Origin: Euborellia annulipes
Taxonomy: Eukaryota > Arthropoda > Insecta > Dermaptera > Anisolabididae
Assembly: GCA_023213315.1 (NCBI GenBank)
Contig: JAKCPI010009379.1
Coordinates: 1 to 64,000, forward strand
Direction: 5' to 3'
Length of the DNA: 64,000 nucleotides
The notes beneath the pieces are model-generated. The model worked only from the letters and a program-made list of their open reading frames with translations. It made no database searches and was not told the DNA's origin. The first letter of the stretch is position 1; each line of letters begins with the position of its first letter. Made by a program: the position numbers and the translations under genes. This document shows, one piece after another, positions 21,413 to 32,673 of the stretch.

Positions 21413-24400
21413 TATATTATTATATTATTGGCTGCATCCTCTTTTTGTATCATTAATCCAATTGTATAACAGCCACAATCCGTTATAAAAAGAAAAATAA
21501 TTATGTATAATTTCTTTAAAATTATATTAAAAATTAATATATGTTACTAAAACTAAAAGCTTTGGGCGCGGGATTTGCAAATTTTAATTGTATAAATAGG
21601 CCTATTATATGTTTGATGAATACATTTTAATACCATAGACTAGGCGGGTAGTTAGGCAAAACAGTTTGAAAAGTAACTCAAATGTACCAGTTAGATTAAT
21701 TAATTTTTTTTTTTTTTTCGATTCATGTATCGGTGAATTAAGGTTAGTGTATCCTCTGCAATGGAAATTGCAAGAGATTGTTAATTTGCGCGCCCAACGC
21801 TTTTAGTTTTAGTAACATATATTAATTTTTAATAATTTTAAAGAAATTATACATAATTATTTTTCTCTTTTTAGTACAATTATAAAAGCGTTGTTTTTAA
21901 TTTTTTTTTATAATATTTTATTTAACTCTTTTTAGTTTTTGTAATAAAATATTAATACGTAGGCCCTATTATTTATATATAAGAGATACATATACACGAT
22001 ACAATAAGACAATTTGTATTTTAAAAGAAGAGAAATTTTCGATTATAAATTCCACCCCCAAATAGAAATGCCTGAACACCAAATTGATATATACGGTTAT
22101 CGTCAAAGTGTTATATGGCCTAAGTTGCCGAAAAGACTGTGAATGTTTGTGTGAGTGTGAGCGTGAATGAGAAAAAAGTGTGAAGGTTTAAAAAAAAAAA
22201 AAAAATTCCACCCCCACTTTTTTTTGATCGGCCGCCATTTTGAAATTAATTGACATACAAAGATGAGACATAAAATATTGCATTGTCACAGGAGTTACAT
22301 AAAATTTCAAAGCTCTGGATTAACTAGAACTGGTCGTAATTTCGATCTCTAACTTTGTCGGACCAAACAATGGAAATGTGATTAATTGGCCGCCATTTTG
22401 AATTTTTTGAATTTTTAATTATTCTGAAAAGCACATTTTGTAGTGTAAAGTCTATTTAACACCTCTGACAATGCTTTAAAACTCTAACTTAATTATAAAT
22501 AGGAGAAATTCTGATTATAAAACTTCCCCCCTCTTTTGTCGATCGGCCGCCATTTTGAAATGAATTGACCTACAAAAATGAGACACATCAAATATTGCAT
22601 TGTCATGAGAGTTACATATAATTATATGTGTATAAATTTTCAAAGCTCTAGGTTAACTAGAACTGGTCGTAATTTCGATTTGCAGATTTGTCGGAAAAAA
22701 CAGGAAAGCAAGTTAATAAAAGCGTTGTAAAAATTGTGAAAAAATCAGAAAAAATCGATCATTATTAATGATTTTTTTGCATTTTATGCGACAAAATCCT
22801 CCCCCACGTCCTCCCCCCCCCCTTGGATCCAAATGCTCATGTTTTTGAACTTTTCACTTCTCTAGACCTTCTGAAGAAATGTTAAGCCTAAAACATTCCT
22901 TTTAATCCCTCCAAATTTGCTTCATGGCCCTATAATTAAAGGGAAAAGGGGTGGAAATAAGTAGAGGGCTCTCCCCCGAAAACGGTACGTGGTGGGGAAT
23001 TATCTCGGGGCCGGAAAAAAAGTTTCATTTTACCGCACAGTGTAATCCTTGTTTTATTTTTTCCAAATTATTTTTTGTTTTAGGTATCATCAACAGTATA
23101 ATTCAAGAAATAATAAATTTGATAAAATATTATTTCTTCAAAAAGAGTTTAAAAATAGAGAATCAAGAATCCTTAATTTAGAGAGAAGCATTTATTGAGA
23201 CTCGCCCCGAATTTTATGCAATGAAGGGGTATGCTCAATTCAATTCTTCTTCTTAAGGTTGTTGGGACATTAAAGCACTTTGTTAGATTAAAAGCTAATT
23301 TTTTAATATGTTATTAATCACTATCAAATGCGTATAAAATAAAATTTTGAAGCAGATCTGACCCAGGGTTATCGTGTAATTAATTTTTAAAAAATTGAAA
23401 TTTAACATGTAGCCTATGGGGAATATCGACGAAACGCACACATATCGAATTATCACCTCTGCAATATATACAAAAACAAAAAACTTACATTTTATCAATT
23501 CACTTCAGAGGGATACGTTAAAAATAAAATCAAAAGTTTCTGCCCAACGCTTTTAAAGATATTTTAACAAGAAAGTCAAAAAATTCTCCAAAATGACAGT
23601 CGCCAATATTTAAAAATAAGTAAGTCTCGAGAGTCAGACCAGCCTGGCAACGTCGCATAAAATAATTGACTTTTCTCGATGTCAGTTACATTTTTTTTTT
23701 CCATTTTACGATATTTTTTCTCGCAAATCGTCCATTCTGTTTAAAATGATTTGCATTAAACATTGTAATATATTAAATTAAATAAAATTGAAGGCTTTTA
23801 AGATTTAAAATAGATAGTTGATGAATGCAATGTTGCCAGTTCTATATTACGTGAAAAACTGCTCAAGTCAAAGTTCATTCATTTATTATTTTTGGTAATT
23901 AAATTATTAACTTAATACAATTATAAACTATGATACTAATCACGACTAAATTATAATAAGGAATTTTGGCATTCAAATTTTTAATTTTATTTAAAAAAAA
24001 ATTTAGATTCTATTATGACTTACGATGTACTATCCGAACAACCTTAAACAAGATAAATAATTTTATTAAAAATTTTGTTAAAATTATACTTAATATATAT
24101 ATATTAGGGTGGTCCTTATTTTTTGACTTTTTAATTCAAAAACTCTCACTCCCTAGTTTTTGTCCTTTTTTTCTAAGGATCAATTTGACACCTCATTTTT
24201 TCAAATCGGACGCCGGTACCCCCCCCCCCCCGGGAGGCAGATATCAGGGGGGTCGGCAATCAAAGAAAGATTTACTAAAAAAAAAAAACAAAAAAAAAGG
24301 TAAAATGATATGAATTTTGTATAGAAAACTTTGAGGGGGCGGCAAATTAAATTTTGCCCCCCCCCCCCTAATAAATCTCCTAGTTCCGGCCCTGCCCATT

Positions 24401-25768
24401 TTCTAAAGGCCGTAGAAGAGTATTTTTAAATAGAAATGTAAGGATGTATGATGACAAGCTTGGGCATTTTATAACTTCATTTGAAACCAAGTAATCTGGT
24501 GTGCTGGCGCAGAGATACAACTTTCTCTTACCTTTCGGTAAGAGAAAGTTGCGCACCGTGTTTGTTACACCAGATTTTTTATGTCGAGATATATTTAGTT
24601 TCCCATAGCAGGTTAGTTAACTTGACCACTTTCATTTCATAAGTAAAAAGTAAAAAGTAAAAAAGCCAATTAGTTCAAAATTTCCATAGGCTCTGTAATT
24701 TTAAATGATTGCTTGAAATAAACTATGGTTATTTTTCAAAATTTTAATCTCATATTTGGATATTTTATACACAATAGAGAATCCTAAATATTGAATAAAT
24801 ATAAAATTTCACAAGAATTGAAAATTTTTTTTTAAATGTGTAAAAAGTTTCAAACCCCCTTTTGAATCGAAATTAACATCCAAATCCCCATAGGGATTTA
24901 ACATTGGCTCTATGGAAGGAAGAGCCGGAAAATGAATTTGAAAAATATGAAAAAGTACATCAGTAAAGTGTACTTCAAACAATTTTCACAAAACAAAAAC
25001 AAAATTTCACTGATATACTTTTTAAAGCGTATCTAAAAAATAATTGATTTTTGAAGCCCTCTGGGCTTTGCTGCTTACAGTAGTGTGTTAGAGCAGATCC
25101 AGATATCTGTACCTCTACTGGTTAACCAAGCGGCGCATAAGTGAAAAATTTTTCTTTAAAGTTTTTCACGTTTTCGTTACGAGTTAGTAACTTGCGCGAC
25201 TAACTGCATATAAGGGGAAGTGAGTTTTATTGGTGCAGGTCGAGGGTCCGGTGGCCTGGTGCAATGGATAGCACGCCTATGCTCCGGAAAGGCGGAGACC
25301 CTGGGTTCGATTCCCGGGGGCCATGGGATGTTTGGCCTCATCAATAAAAAACACTCACATGTCTTGTTAAATTAAATTTATCAATTTTGTTGGAGCGAAT
25401 TTTGAAAAAATCAAAAAAAAAAACTGAAAAAGTACATCAGTAAAGTCTAGTAATCTTTGGTCGATTTTGTTCAAAAGCTTAATTTCACGCCTCAGGAGTG
25501 TGCCTAACTTAAACATAAAATTTCAATTCGGTAGCTCAATTCCTTCATGCTAAAAATCGTTACACAGACCAATTTGCGGAACCCACTTTTTTGGATTCAG
25601 GAGACCTCAAAACGTCCATCAAAAAAAATCCATCAAAATCTCCACATCGAATTTTTGATACGATCGCAATACTTTCTCTCTCTATATATTTCATATATAG
25701 TTTAAGAGAAAGTAAAAAGGATGGATCTAGTTGATTTTTAGCTAATTAGGCATACTGTAACAACCAGA
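21413..25768 (+). repeat. Third copy of the outer 4.35-kb repeat unit
   Basis: A direct copy of 1-4347 and an inverted copy of about 10706-15050. It is nearly identical in all three places, including the C-run near 24220, the tRNA-like sequence and the hairpin near 24495-24580. It stops abruptly: after the motif CAACCAG the arms continue into an hAT-like terminus (GGTCGTAGCTAGG), whereas this copy runs into Penelope-like reverse transcriptase sequence. The unit has no open frame that looks like a protein and no clear terminal inverted repeats, so its mode of movement is unknown. Confidence 0.85.
25250..25324 (+). other. tRNA-like sequence, third copy
   Basis: Same sequence as at 3831-3905, within the third repeat unit. 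Three near-identical copies reflect duplication of the larger unit rather than independent retroposition of this piece. Confidence 0.55.
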
Positions 25769-26558
25769 GTCGCCCTTTGGTTCTATGATCTGATGGAATA
25801 GTTTCTTAAGAACAACGGCAGCTGCTACCCCCGATATACTTAGACCCATTGGAAGGCCTAATTTTTGTTGATAATATTTCCCTTCGAATTTTATATAATT
25901 AAAATTAGTGCATAGTTGTAATGCTTCTTTAAAGATAGTGTTGTTATGCTTTGTATTGGGTTCAATAAGGGCCCAGTACTCATCGATTATGTCCATGAGT
26001 AGGTCTAGAGGGATAGAGCTGAACAACACTTTAACATCGAACGAGACTAGGACATAATCATTTGACAAGATAATATTTTTTAGTTTCTCTTTAGCCTCAT
26101 ATGAATTTTTAATTATATAATTATCATTTTCTATTATCTTATTTAGCGGGGTTGAAAGGAATTTTGCTAATGCTCTATTGGGAGCGTTTGTAGTTGATAC
26201 TACGGGCCTTAAGTCTAAAGATGGCTTATGTAGCTTAATGAGTCCATATATCCTAGGGATGTCAGAACATTGTGGTAGCAAATTTTTATATTCTTTTTTG
26301 TCGAATATACCATTTTTATATAATTTTTTAATGAAATTAATAATTTTATTCTCAAGACTAGTTGTTGGATCGTTTTTTATTGGAACATATGTTTTATTAT
26401 CATTAATAATGTTATACATTTTTTGTTGGTAGTCTATTTTATTCATGATAACAGACTTTTTTGATTTGTCTGATTGTAAGAATGTTAGATCGGGATTATT
26501 CTTTTTGAATTCATATGTTTTTTGACATCATTAAATAAATCCTTTAGATGGTGATTAT
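25769..26558 (-). pseudogene. Penelope-like RT, part downstream of the copia insertion
   Basis: Encodes KIDYQQKMYNI, RIYGLIKLHKPSLDLRPVVS, VLVSFDVKVLFSSIPL and QQKLGLPMGLSISGVAAAVV, the N-terminal, fingers and palm segments of Penelope-type RT. It ends inside RT where the third repeat copy abuts (EPKG then foreign sequence). A one-base frameshift in an A-run near 26520 separates NDVKK from YEFKKNN. The copia element at 26559-31208 splits it from its upstream part at 31209-31400. Confidence 0.85.
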
Positions 26559-26771
26559 TATTAGGGTTTGAATTAAACCGCCTTCATTTAGTATTTTTCT
26601 TTTTGTGTATAAACCAAGTTGGTCACACTGTTCTATCTATGTAAGTCGTTCACAAGTTGTTCATGTAATATCCAAGATCTCGTTTGTGTTAATTAAACAA
26701 GTATTCATGACAAAAGGGCTTAATTCATTTATCAAAAACATCCTCTGCAATTTATTATACAAAATATAATA
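26559..26771 (+). repeat. Copia 5' LTR
   Basis: Begins TATTAGGG and ends ATATAATA, so the ends are short inverted repeats (TATTA/TAATA) rather than the common TG...CA. 213 bp, short even for copia elements. Confidence 0.93.
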
Positions 26772-26788
26772 GGTTATGGGTGCCAGTT
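26772..26788 (+). promoter_or_regulatory. Copia primer-binding site, initiator-tRNA type
   Basis: GGTTATGGGTGCCAGTT directly follows the 5' LTR. It resembles the site of Drosophila copia, which pairs with an internal part of initiator tRNA-Met around the anticodon stem rather than with the tRNA 3' end. One base differs from the form I expect (an extra T inside GGGCCCAG-like sequence). Confidence 0.6.
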
Positions 26789-26957
26789 ACGATTTTAAAA
26801 TAATAAATTAGGCAGAAAAATTGTTTGTGTCGCGATAAACAAAAGTAAGGTTTTATTAACTTTTTCTTTCATTTTGAATTGAGAAGCTGATTGTTTAATA
26901 AAAACTATCAAGAGTTTTATAAAATTAAACAAAGACAGTCACAAAAGTCAAATAGAA

Positions 26958-29900
26958 ATGGAGTTTTTCAAACACATCAAGCCTTTGTCAGGTGAATTAG
27001 ATTGGCCAGTTTGGAAACACAAGATCAGAGATCTTCTAGACTATCATGAAGATGCCTTAGATGTCATTGACGGTAAATTAGTTAAACCTAAGGACCTCGA
27101 AGAACCAGCCACAGATGCATCAAGAAAAGCTTTTAAATCTCAAAGTGATAGATTTAGAAAAGCCAATAGCTATGCTAAGTCAATGATCGCAAGTTCTGTT
27201 ACAGACTCAGTGTATCAGAAAATAATGGATCAAGAGACAGCTGCAGATGCTTGGAACACATTGAAGCAACAATACGAGGCATCATCAAAAGACCAGTTAT
27301 TTAAGATTTGTTCAGATTTCTTTTCCTTCAGCTGGAATGATAAAGAAGATGTGTCAATGCATATAGCAAAGTTGAAAACACTCTGGAATGAATTAAATAA
27401 TGGTCTCAAGGCTAAAGAAGAGAATACTTTGCCAGATCTCCTGCTAGTTTGCAAAACCTTACATATTTTACCACGTTCATTTGAAAACTTCAAGTCAGGC
27501 TGGATGCTTTTGAAGAGTGAAGACAGCAAGACTTTTGAAGACCTAACTGTCAAACTCTGCACGTTTGAACGGAATTTTATGAAAAATCCAGTTAGTGAAA
27601 GTTCCGTGGCTCTAGTAGCAGACACAAAACAAAAGAAGAGTAAGCACAATAATAATAAAACAAAAACTAGAAAAGGTAATTGTAATTATTGTAAGAAACC
27701 TGGACATTGGGTATCAGATTGTGAAAAATGGATTGCAGATGGCAAACCTAAGAAAAAAGTTCAAGAAGCATCAACAGCAGATGTGAATGGCCTTATGCTT
27801 GCAGAAGTAGAGGCATTTTCTGTAGAACCAGATCCTTCTACATGGTGGGTTGATAACGGTGCTACAAGACATGTGACAAACAGTCCTTTATATTTCTCAG
27901 ATTTTAAAAGATTTGACAGTCCAAGAGGTATAAAGTCAGCAGGCACAGAAACTCTAGCTGCAGTAGGTACAGGGACAATTCGAGTCAAATCTTACACTAA
28001 AGAAGAATTTTTGCTCACAGATGTGTGGTATGTTCCCAAATTATCAAGAAACCTGTTTTCAGTATTAGCAGCTCAAGATAAAAACCCAAAAAGCGTATTT
28101 GAGTCAACAGTAAAAGAGTGCTGGCTTTCAAATCAGGGAAAGCAAATGCTATATGGAAAAAGAGAACCTGGGGGCACACTATTTAAGGCAGAAATTGAAC
28201 CAGTAATTCCAAAAGAGACTCCAGAGGTAAATGTTGTTGATATGTTACAGTTATACCACGAGAGGTGGGGCCATCAAGATAAAAGGCATGTTAAAGCTAA
28301 ATTGCAGAAAGATTTGCAAATAAAAGTTGCCAAAGAAGAAACGCAAGACAAATATTGCGAGCCTTGCATTTATGGCAAAGCTCACAGACTGCCATTTGGT
28401 CACAGAGAACAATCAACAAAACCTGGAGAGCTAATGTCAGCTGATGTTTGTGGACCTTTTAAAGAATCCTACTCAAAATATAAATATTTGGTAATTTTCA
28501 AAGATTGTTATACCAAATTTCGATATGGCTTTTTAATGAAAGAAAAGTCTGAAGTAAAAGAAAAGTTGAAGCATGTTCTTCAACATGCTAAAGTACAAGG
28601 ACATCCTATTCAACAATTCATTACCGACAATGGAGGAGAAATGGATAACGAAGAGATAAGAGAAATCTTAAGTGCAGCGGGGGTAACACAGAGGTTGACA
28701 GCTCCCTACACTCCACAGCAAAATTCAGTTAGTGAACGGGATTTCCGAACAATTATTGAAATGGCTAGGACATTCAAATATTCTAATGAAGATATAATTT
28801 TCCCAGAAGCCATGTGGGCAGAGCTTGTAGCTACCTCATTGTACATCCTAAATAGAACTGGGAAGTCATCTGAAGAAGGTGTAAGTCCATATGAACTTTG
28901 GCTAGGGAAGAAACCAAGAATAAAGCATTTAAGAATAATTGGTTCAGTATGCTACGTTCACATTCCTGATCAAAAACGTAAGAAGATGGATAAGAAATCT
29001 GTAAAAGGTTATTTGATAGGATATGACGGTGATGAACGTTATCGTGTCTGGATTAAAGAAGAAAATAAAGTGATATTAAGTAGAGATGTCTTATTTCAAG
29101 AAAAGTTAAGCCAGTGTGAATATGTAAAATTGCCTATGAAAGATTTAGAGGAAACAAATGAAGAAAGTCAAGAAAGAGAAGAAAGTGAATCAGAATCTAA
29201 AGAATCTCCGGAAATACTTCCAGAAAATATCGACATTGAGTCTGAAGAATTTTCAGAGAATGACGATTTAGAGTCAGCAGACGAAGATCAAGAAAACCCG
29301 CTTTCACAATTTTCTAGAAATTTGAGGGATCGTTCTAAATTATCCAAACCGTCACATTTAAATGATTACGTAATGTTTGGTGAAGAGGCAATATTACAAG
29401 TTACAACTCCTGATAGTTATGAAGACGCTCTTAATAGTCAAAATAAAAGTCATTGGAAAGAGGCAATGGACAATGAAATAAAATCATTAAAACAGAACAA
29501 TACATGGGAACTTACAAATTTGCCAAAAGGTTCTAGAGCGATACCATGTAAATGGGTTTTTAGACTAAAAACCAATCCTGATGGTACGATAGAAAAGTTT
29601 AAGGCAAGACTTGTAATAAAAGGTTTTAGTCAACGTTATGGAATCGACTTTAATGAAACATTTAGTCCTGTAACTAAATTAAGTACAATAAGATCCATGC
29701 TAAGTATCGCCGCTCGAGAGAAAATGCATTTAATGCAATTCGATGTGTCAACTGCATTTTTGTATGGAAATCTAGAAGAAGATATCTACATGGAACAACC
29801 AGAGGGGTTCAGTGATGGCACTAAAAGGGTCTGTAAGTTAAAACGAAGTCTATATGGATTAAAACAAGCGCCGAGGTGCTGGAACAAAAGATTCAGTACA

Positions 29901-30932
29901 TTTCTTAAATCAGCAGGATTCAAGACTAGTGAGGCTGATCCATGTCTGCACATTAGAGACAGATTAAACAAAAAACTAATGGTCGCGTTGTACGTAGATG
30001 ACGGGTTAGTTATGGCAAGTGATCAAGAAGAAGCATACTCCTTTTTGAAAGAACTGGAAAACGAGTTCAAAATAACTACAAAACCAGCGTCCTACTTCCT
30101 TGGTTTTGAAATTGAACATTTAGAGGATGGTTCAATTAAGATCTGTCAGCAGGCATATGCAAGAAAATTGTTAGAACGTTTTAACTTCAGCGATTGCAAA
30201 CCTGTGTCAACTCCTATGATAAAGTGTGGCGACACCACAGAAAACAAGAGAGAAGATGACAAAAACCATAATTTTCCGTACAGACAAGCTGTAGGTGCAC
30301 TTATGTACCTAATGTTGGGTACAAGACCTGACCTCGCTTATAGTGTTAGTGTTTTATCAAGAACGCTAGACAGCTCAACTACCGAAGATGTCGTTAAACT
30401 GAAGAGAGTTCTTCGCTACATTGCAGGTACATGCAATTTGGGCATAGTTTACAGGCCTGATGGTAGCTTCAAACTAGACTGCTACAGTGATGCAGACTTT
30501 GGAGGCTGTATCAAAACTGGACGATCAACTTCTGGAGTTGTAGTGACTCATGCAGGAGGAGCTATTTCGTGGCTCAGTCAAAGACAAGCTATGACTGCAA
30601 CGTCAACAACTGAAGCAGAACTCGTAGCCGCAAACGAAGCAACGAAGGAAATAATATGGCTGTCCAGATTATTCGAAGAAATGGGTTGTCAGAAGCAAAT
30701 ACCTATTCTCCAAATAGACAACCAGGCAACTATTCGTCTGTGCCATAATCCAGAAAACCATCAAAGAACTAAACACATAAGAATCAAGTATTTCTTCATA
30801 AGAGAAAAGGTACTCGAAGGAATAATGAAAGTTCAGCACATTTCTACAGAGGACCAAGTAGCTGATATCTTGACCAAACCACTTCCAAGACCAAGACTTG
30901 AGAACCTGAATAAAAAGTTGGGACTTTCATAA
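26958..30932 (+). CDS. Copia gag-pol polyprotein, 1324 residues
   Basis: A single open frame for Gag, protease, integrase and RT-RNase H, in the copia order. The Gag zinc knuckle CNYCKKPGHWVSDC is at about residues 242-255. The protease site WWVDNGATRH has its Asp near 299; the motif is DNGA rather than the usual DSGA or DTGA. Integrase has HERWGH...YCEPC from about 433 and a DDE core with TDNGGEM near 556. RT has KARLVIKGFSQ, then LYVDDG with YVDD near 1012. RNase H starts near 1173 with YSDADFGG and ends with TKHIRIKYFFIREKV. An acidic Glu/Ser linker (about 735-790) joins integrase to RT. The start is the first ATG after the leader. Confidence 0.97.
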   Translation: MEFFKHIKPLSGELDWPVWKHKIRDLLDYHEDALDVIDGKLVKPKDLEEPATDASRKAFKSQSDRFRKANSYAKSMIASSVTDSVYQKIMDQETAADAWNTLKQQYEASSKDQLFKICSDFFSFSWNDKEDVSMHIAKLKTLWNELNNGLKAKEENTLPDLLLVCKTLHILPRSFENFKSGWMLLKSEDSKTFEDLTVKLCTFERNFMKNPVSESSVALVADTKQKKSKHNNNKTKTRKGNCNYCKKPGHWVSDCEKWIADGKPKKKVQEASTADVNGLMLAEVEAFSVEPDPSTWWVDNGATRHVTNSPLYFSDFKRFDSPRGIKSAGTETLAAVGTGTIRVKSYTKEEFLLTDVWYVPKLSRNLFSVLAAQDKNPKSVFESTVKECWLSNQGKQMLYGKREPGGTLFKAEIEPVIPKETPEVNVVDMLQLYHERWGHQDKRHVKAKLQKDLQIKVAKEETQDKYCEPCIYGKAHRLPFGHREQSTKPGELMSADVCGPFKESYSKYKYLVIFKDCYTKFRYGFLMKEKSEVKEKLKHVLQHAKVQGHPIQQFITDNGGEMDNEEIREILSAAGVTQRLTAPYTPQQNSVSERDFRTIIEMARTFKYSNEDIIFPEAMWAELVATSLYILNRTGKSSEEGVSPYELWLGKKPRIKHLRIIGSVCYVHIPDQKRKKMDKKSVKGYLIGYDGDERYRVWIKEENKVILSRDVLFQEKLSQCEYVKLPMKDLEETNEESQEREESESESKESPEILPENIDIESEEFSENDDLESADEDQENPLSQFSRNLRDRSKLSKPSHLNDYVMFGEEAILQVTTPDSYEDALNSQNKSHWKEAMDNEIKSLKQNNTWELTNLPKGSRAIPCKWVFRLKTNPDGTIEKFKARLVIKGFSQRYGIDFNETFSPVTKLSTIRSMLSIAAREKMHLMQFDVSTAFLYGNLEEDIYMEQPEGFSDGTKRVCKLKRSLYGLKQAPRCWNKRFSTFLKSAGFKTSEADPCLHIRDRLNKKLMVALYVDDGLVMASDQEEAYSFLKELENEFKITTKPASYFLGFEIEHLEDGSIKICQQAYARKLLERFNFSDCKPVSTPMIKCGDTTENKREDDKNHNFPYRQAVGALMYLMLGTRPDLAYSVSVLSRTLDSSTTEDVVKLKRVLRYIAGTCNLGIVYRPDGSFKLDCYSDADFGGCIKTGRSTSGVVVTHAGGAISWLSQRQAMTATSTTEAELVAANEATKEIIWLSRLFEEMGCQKQIPILQIDNQATIRLCHNPENHQRTKHIRIKYFFIREKVLEGIMKVQHISTEDQVADILTKPLPRPRLENLNKKLGLS

Positions 30933-30978
30933 ACATGTTTAGTATTATCTTTGTAACTAATTTAAAGTAATTGTTAAA

Positions 30979-30995
30979 AGAAAAATAAGGGAAAG
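30979..30995 (+). promoter_or_regulatory. Copia polypurine tract
   Basis: AGAAAAATAAGGGAAAG, almost all purine, lies directly before the 3' LTR. It is the expected plus-strand primer of reverse transcription. Confidence 0.75.
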
Positions 30996-31208
30996 TATTA
31001 GGGTTTGAATTAAACCGCCTTCATTTAGTATTTTTCTTTTTGTGTATAAACCAAGTTGGTCACACTGATCTATCTATGTAAGTCGTTCACAAGTTGTTCA
31101 TGTAATATCCAAGATCTCGTTTGTGTTAATTAAACAAGTATTCATGACAAAAGGGCTTAATTCATTTATCAAAAACATCCTCTGCAATTTATTATACAAA
31201 ATATAATA
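30996..31208 (+). repeat. Copia 3' LTR
   Basis: 213 bp, matching the 5' LTR except for one visible change (CACTGATC against CACTGTTC). Followed by the ATTAT duplication. Confidence 0.93.
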
Positions 31209-31410
31209 ATTATTTCGGATGACTTTTTGCCTAGAGTTTATTAATAAGTTGGTCGTTTTTATTCTAATTCTATTCTTAATTATTTCATCAATCGGATTAT
31301 CGGAATTTATATAATTATATATAGCAAAATGATTTTTCCAAGTATCTGCCAAATAAAAGGACGTCAGGTGGAGCTATAAATTTGCTGGTTATTATTCTCC
31401 AACCCCTTTA
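31209..31410 (-). pseudogene. Penelope-like element, part upstream of the copia insertion
   Basis: Encodes ADTWKNHFAIYNYINSDNPI and IKNRIRIKTTNLLINSRQK, which continue in frame into the piece at 26558. The region upstream (31355-31410) matches 16960-17015, the flank of the hammerhead-like motif. The 5' start is not defined; no ATG is in frame before a stop at about 31377. Confidence 0.75.
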
Positions 31411-31439
31411 CGCTACTCATCCCAGCCTAATATTCAATC

Positions 31440-31617
31440 TAAATAAATATTTTTCATGGCCCTATAATTAACGAAAAGGGGTGGAAATAAGTAGGGCTCT
31501 CCCCGAAAACGGTACGTGGTGGTGGAAAACGGAGGTCATATTTGGATTCAGGAGGTCATTTTACTTAAGAATCAGAAAGAATTATCTCGGGGCTTTTTTT
31601 CTTGCCGCACAGTGGCA
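31440..31617 (+). repeat. CACTGTG-ended repeat fragment
   Basis: Right-end fragment of the 58175-59321 family: CATGGCCCTATAATTAACGA, GGTACGTGGTGG, and the terminal GCACAGTG. The left half is missing. Confidence 0.7.
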
Positions 31618-32395
31618 ATTTTCTTATTTTAATTCAATATAAAATGTTTTTAGAAATTAGAAATACAATAGGGTCTATATAAAATATTTTGGAAAAAAAT
31701 GAATTTCTTACTCTTTCAATTTTTTTAAAGTGAAACTTTATTTTGATCGACACAAATTTTTTCGTTTCTCTATCAGCATGTCGCGTTACAAGCCGTGACG
31801 TCAAAGGCCGTCACGGTACAAGTTATAACGTCACAAGCCATGACGACAAAAATAGGAAAGTTGAAATTTAATATATATGACGAATTATAAAAAAATAATT
31901 GTGAGATTTAATTTTTCAATGCATTTACATAGGGATTTATATGATAATGTTTGTTTTTGAGTTATTTAGGCTCTCCAAATACTCAAAGATGCCAAAATTT
32001 TGTGATATTATCATTTGTGCTCGTAAAGGATATCAAGAGAAGTACAGACTCTTTACAGAATTAAATTTTAAACATAAAATAAGTTGAATCAACTGTCAGT
32101 GTCAGAGGTTATGCTCAATAAAAAACAAGAAATTTGACTGAAACGAAGTTCAAATACACTTTAAACACTTTATCTCAGGTAAATAACAAATAAAAATATC
32201 TATTTTGTTTCATATAAAGATTCAAAACATTATTTAGGATAATCAACAAAGGTGAAACATCTCACAAGTGACAAGTGGGCCTCTCCTGGCTTGAGTAGTG
32301 CTTGAATATGTGTTATAATTAAAATAAACGGATATAATCTAAGTAATAAACATATTTAAATAAAAAAGACGGCGATATGAACAACAAAGGAAGGT
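31618..32395. other. AT-rich stretch with a TGACGT repeat cluster
   Basis: Otherwise featureless. At 31785-31850 short units of ACAAGCCGTGACG type recur, including one TGACGTCA octamer and near matches. This may be a small tandem repeat; a regulatory role cannot be judged. Confidence 0.4.
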
Positions 32396-32529
32396 TTTTT
32401 TTTTCTCATTCACACTCACACTCACACACACATTCACACAGTCTTTTCGGCAACTCAGGCCATATAAGACTTTAGACGATAACCGTTGTAATTAATATAT
32501 CAATTTGGGGTTCAGGCATTTCTATTTAA

Positions 32530-32640
32530 GCCATCTGGTATCCAAATGGCTTAAATAAAATCATCGGACTGCCTGGATCCGAACCCGCGACGTTTGGTAT
32601 AGGAGGTAGGCACGCTACCTACTACGCCAGACCCGGGGGC
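32530..32640 (-). mobile_element. tRNA-derived SINE head
   Basis: On the minus strand, TGGCGTAGTAGG fits the A box and GGTTCGGATCC the B box of a Pol III promoter, about 45 bases apart as in a tRNA. The following ATTTAAGCCATTTGGATACC is the SINE body. A truncated copy of the same unit is at 37590-37640. Both are preceded on the plus strand by a T-run and CA-rich sequence (32396-32520, 37500-37590). Confidence 0.65.
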
Positions 32641-32673
32641 AAGGAAGGGTTTAAAGGTATGTTTACTTTTCTT

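Larger units (their letters stand above)
26559..31208 (+). mobile_element. Complete, young Ty1/copia LTR retrotransposon
   Basis: Two 213-bp LTRs (26559-26771 and 30996-31208) differ at one position that I can see. The flanks carry a perfect 5-bp duplication ATTAT (26554-26558 and 31209-31213). Removing the element and one duplication restores the Penelope-like reading frame (VIRN then NHHLKDLF). One uninterrupted polyprotein ORF fills the interior. Intact coding, near-identical LTRs and clean duplication mean recent insertion and possible activity. Confidence 0.97.

Noticed and set aside
26178..26432. Plus-strand open frame opposite the Penelope RT
   Set aside because: Shadow of the minus-strand RT frame, which carries the real motifs.
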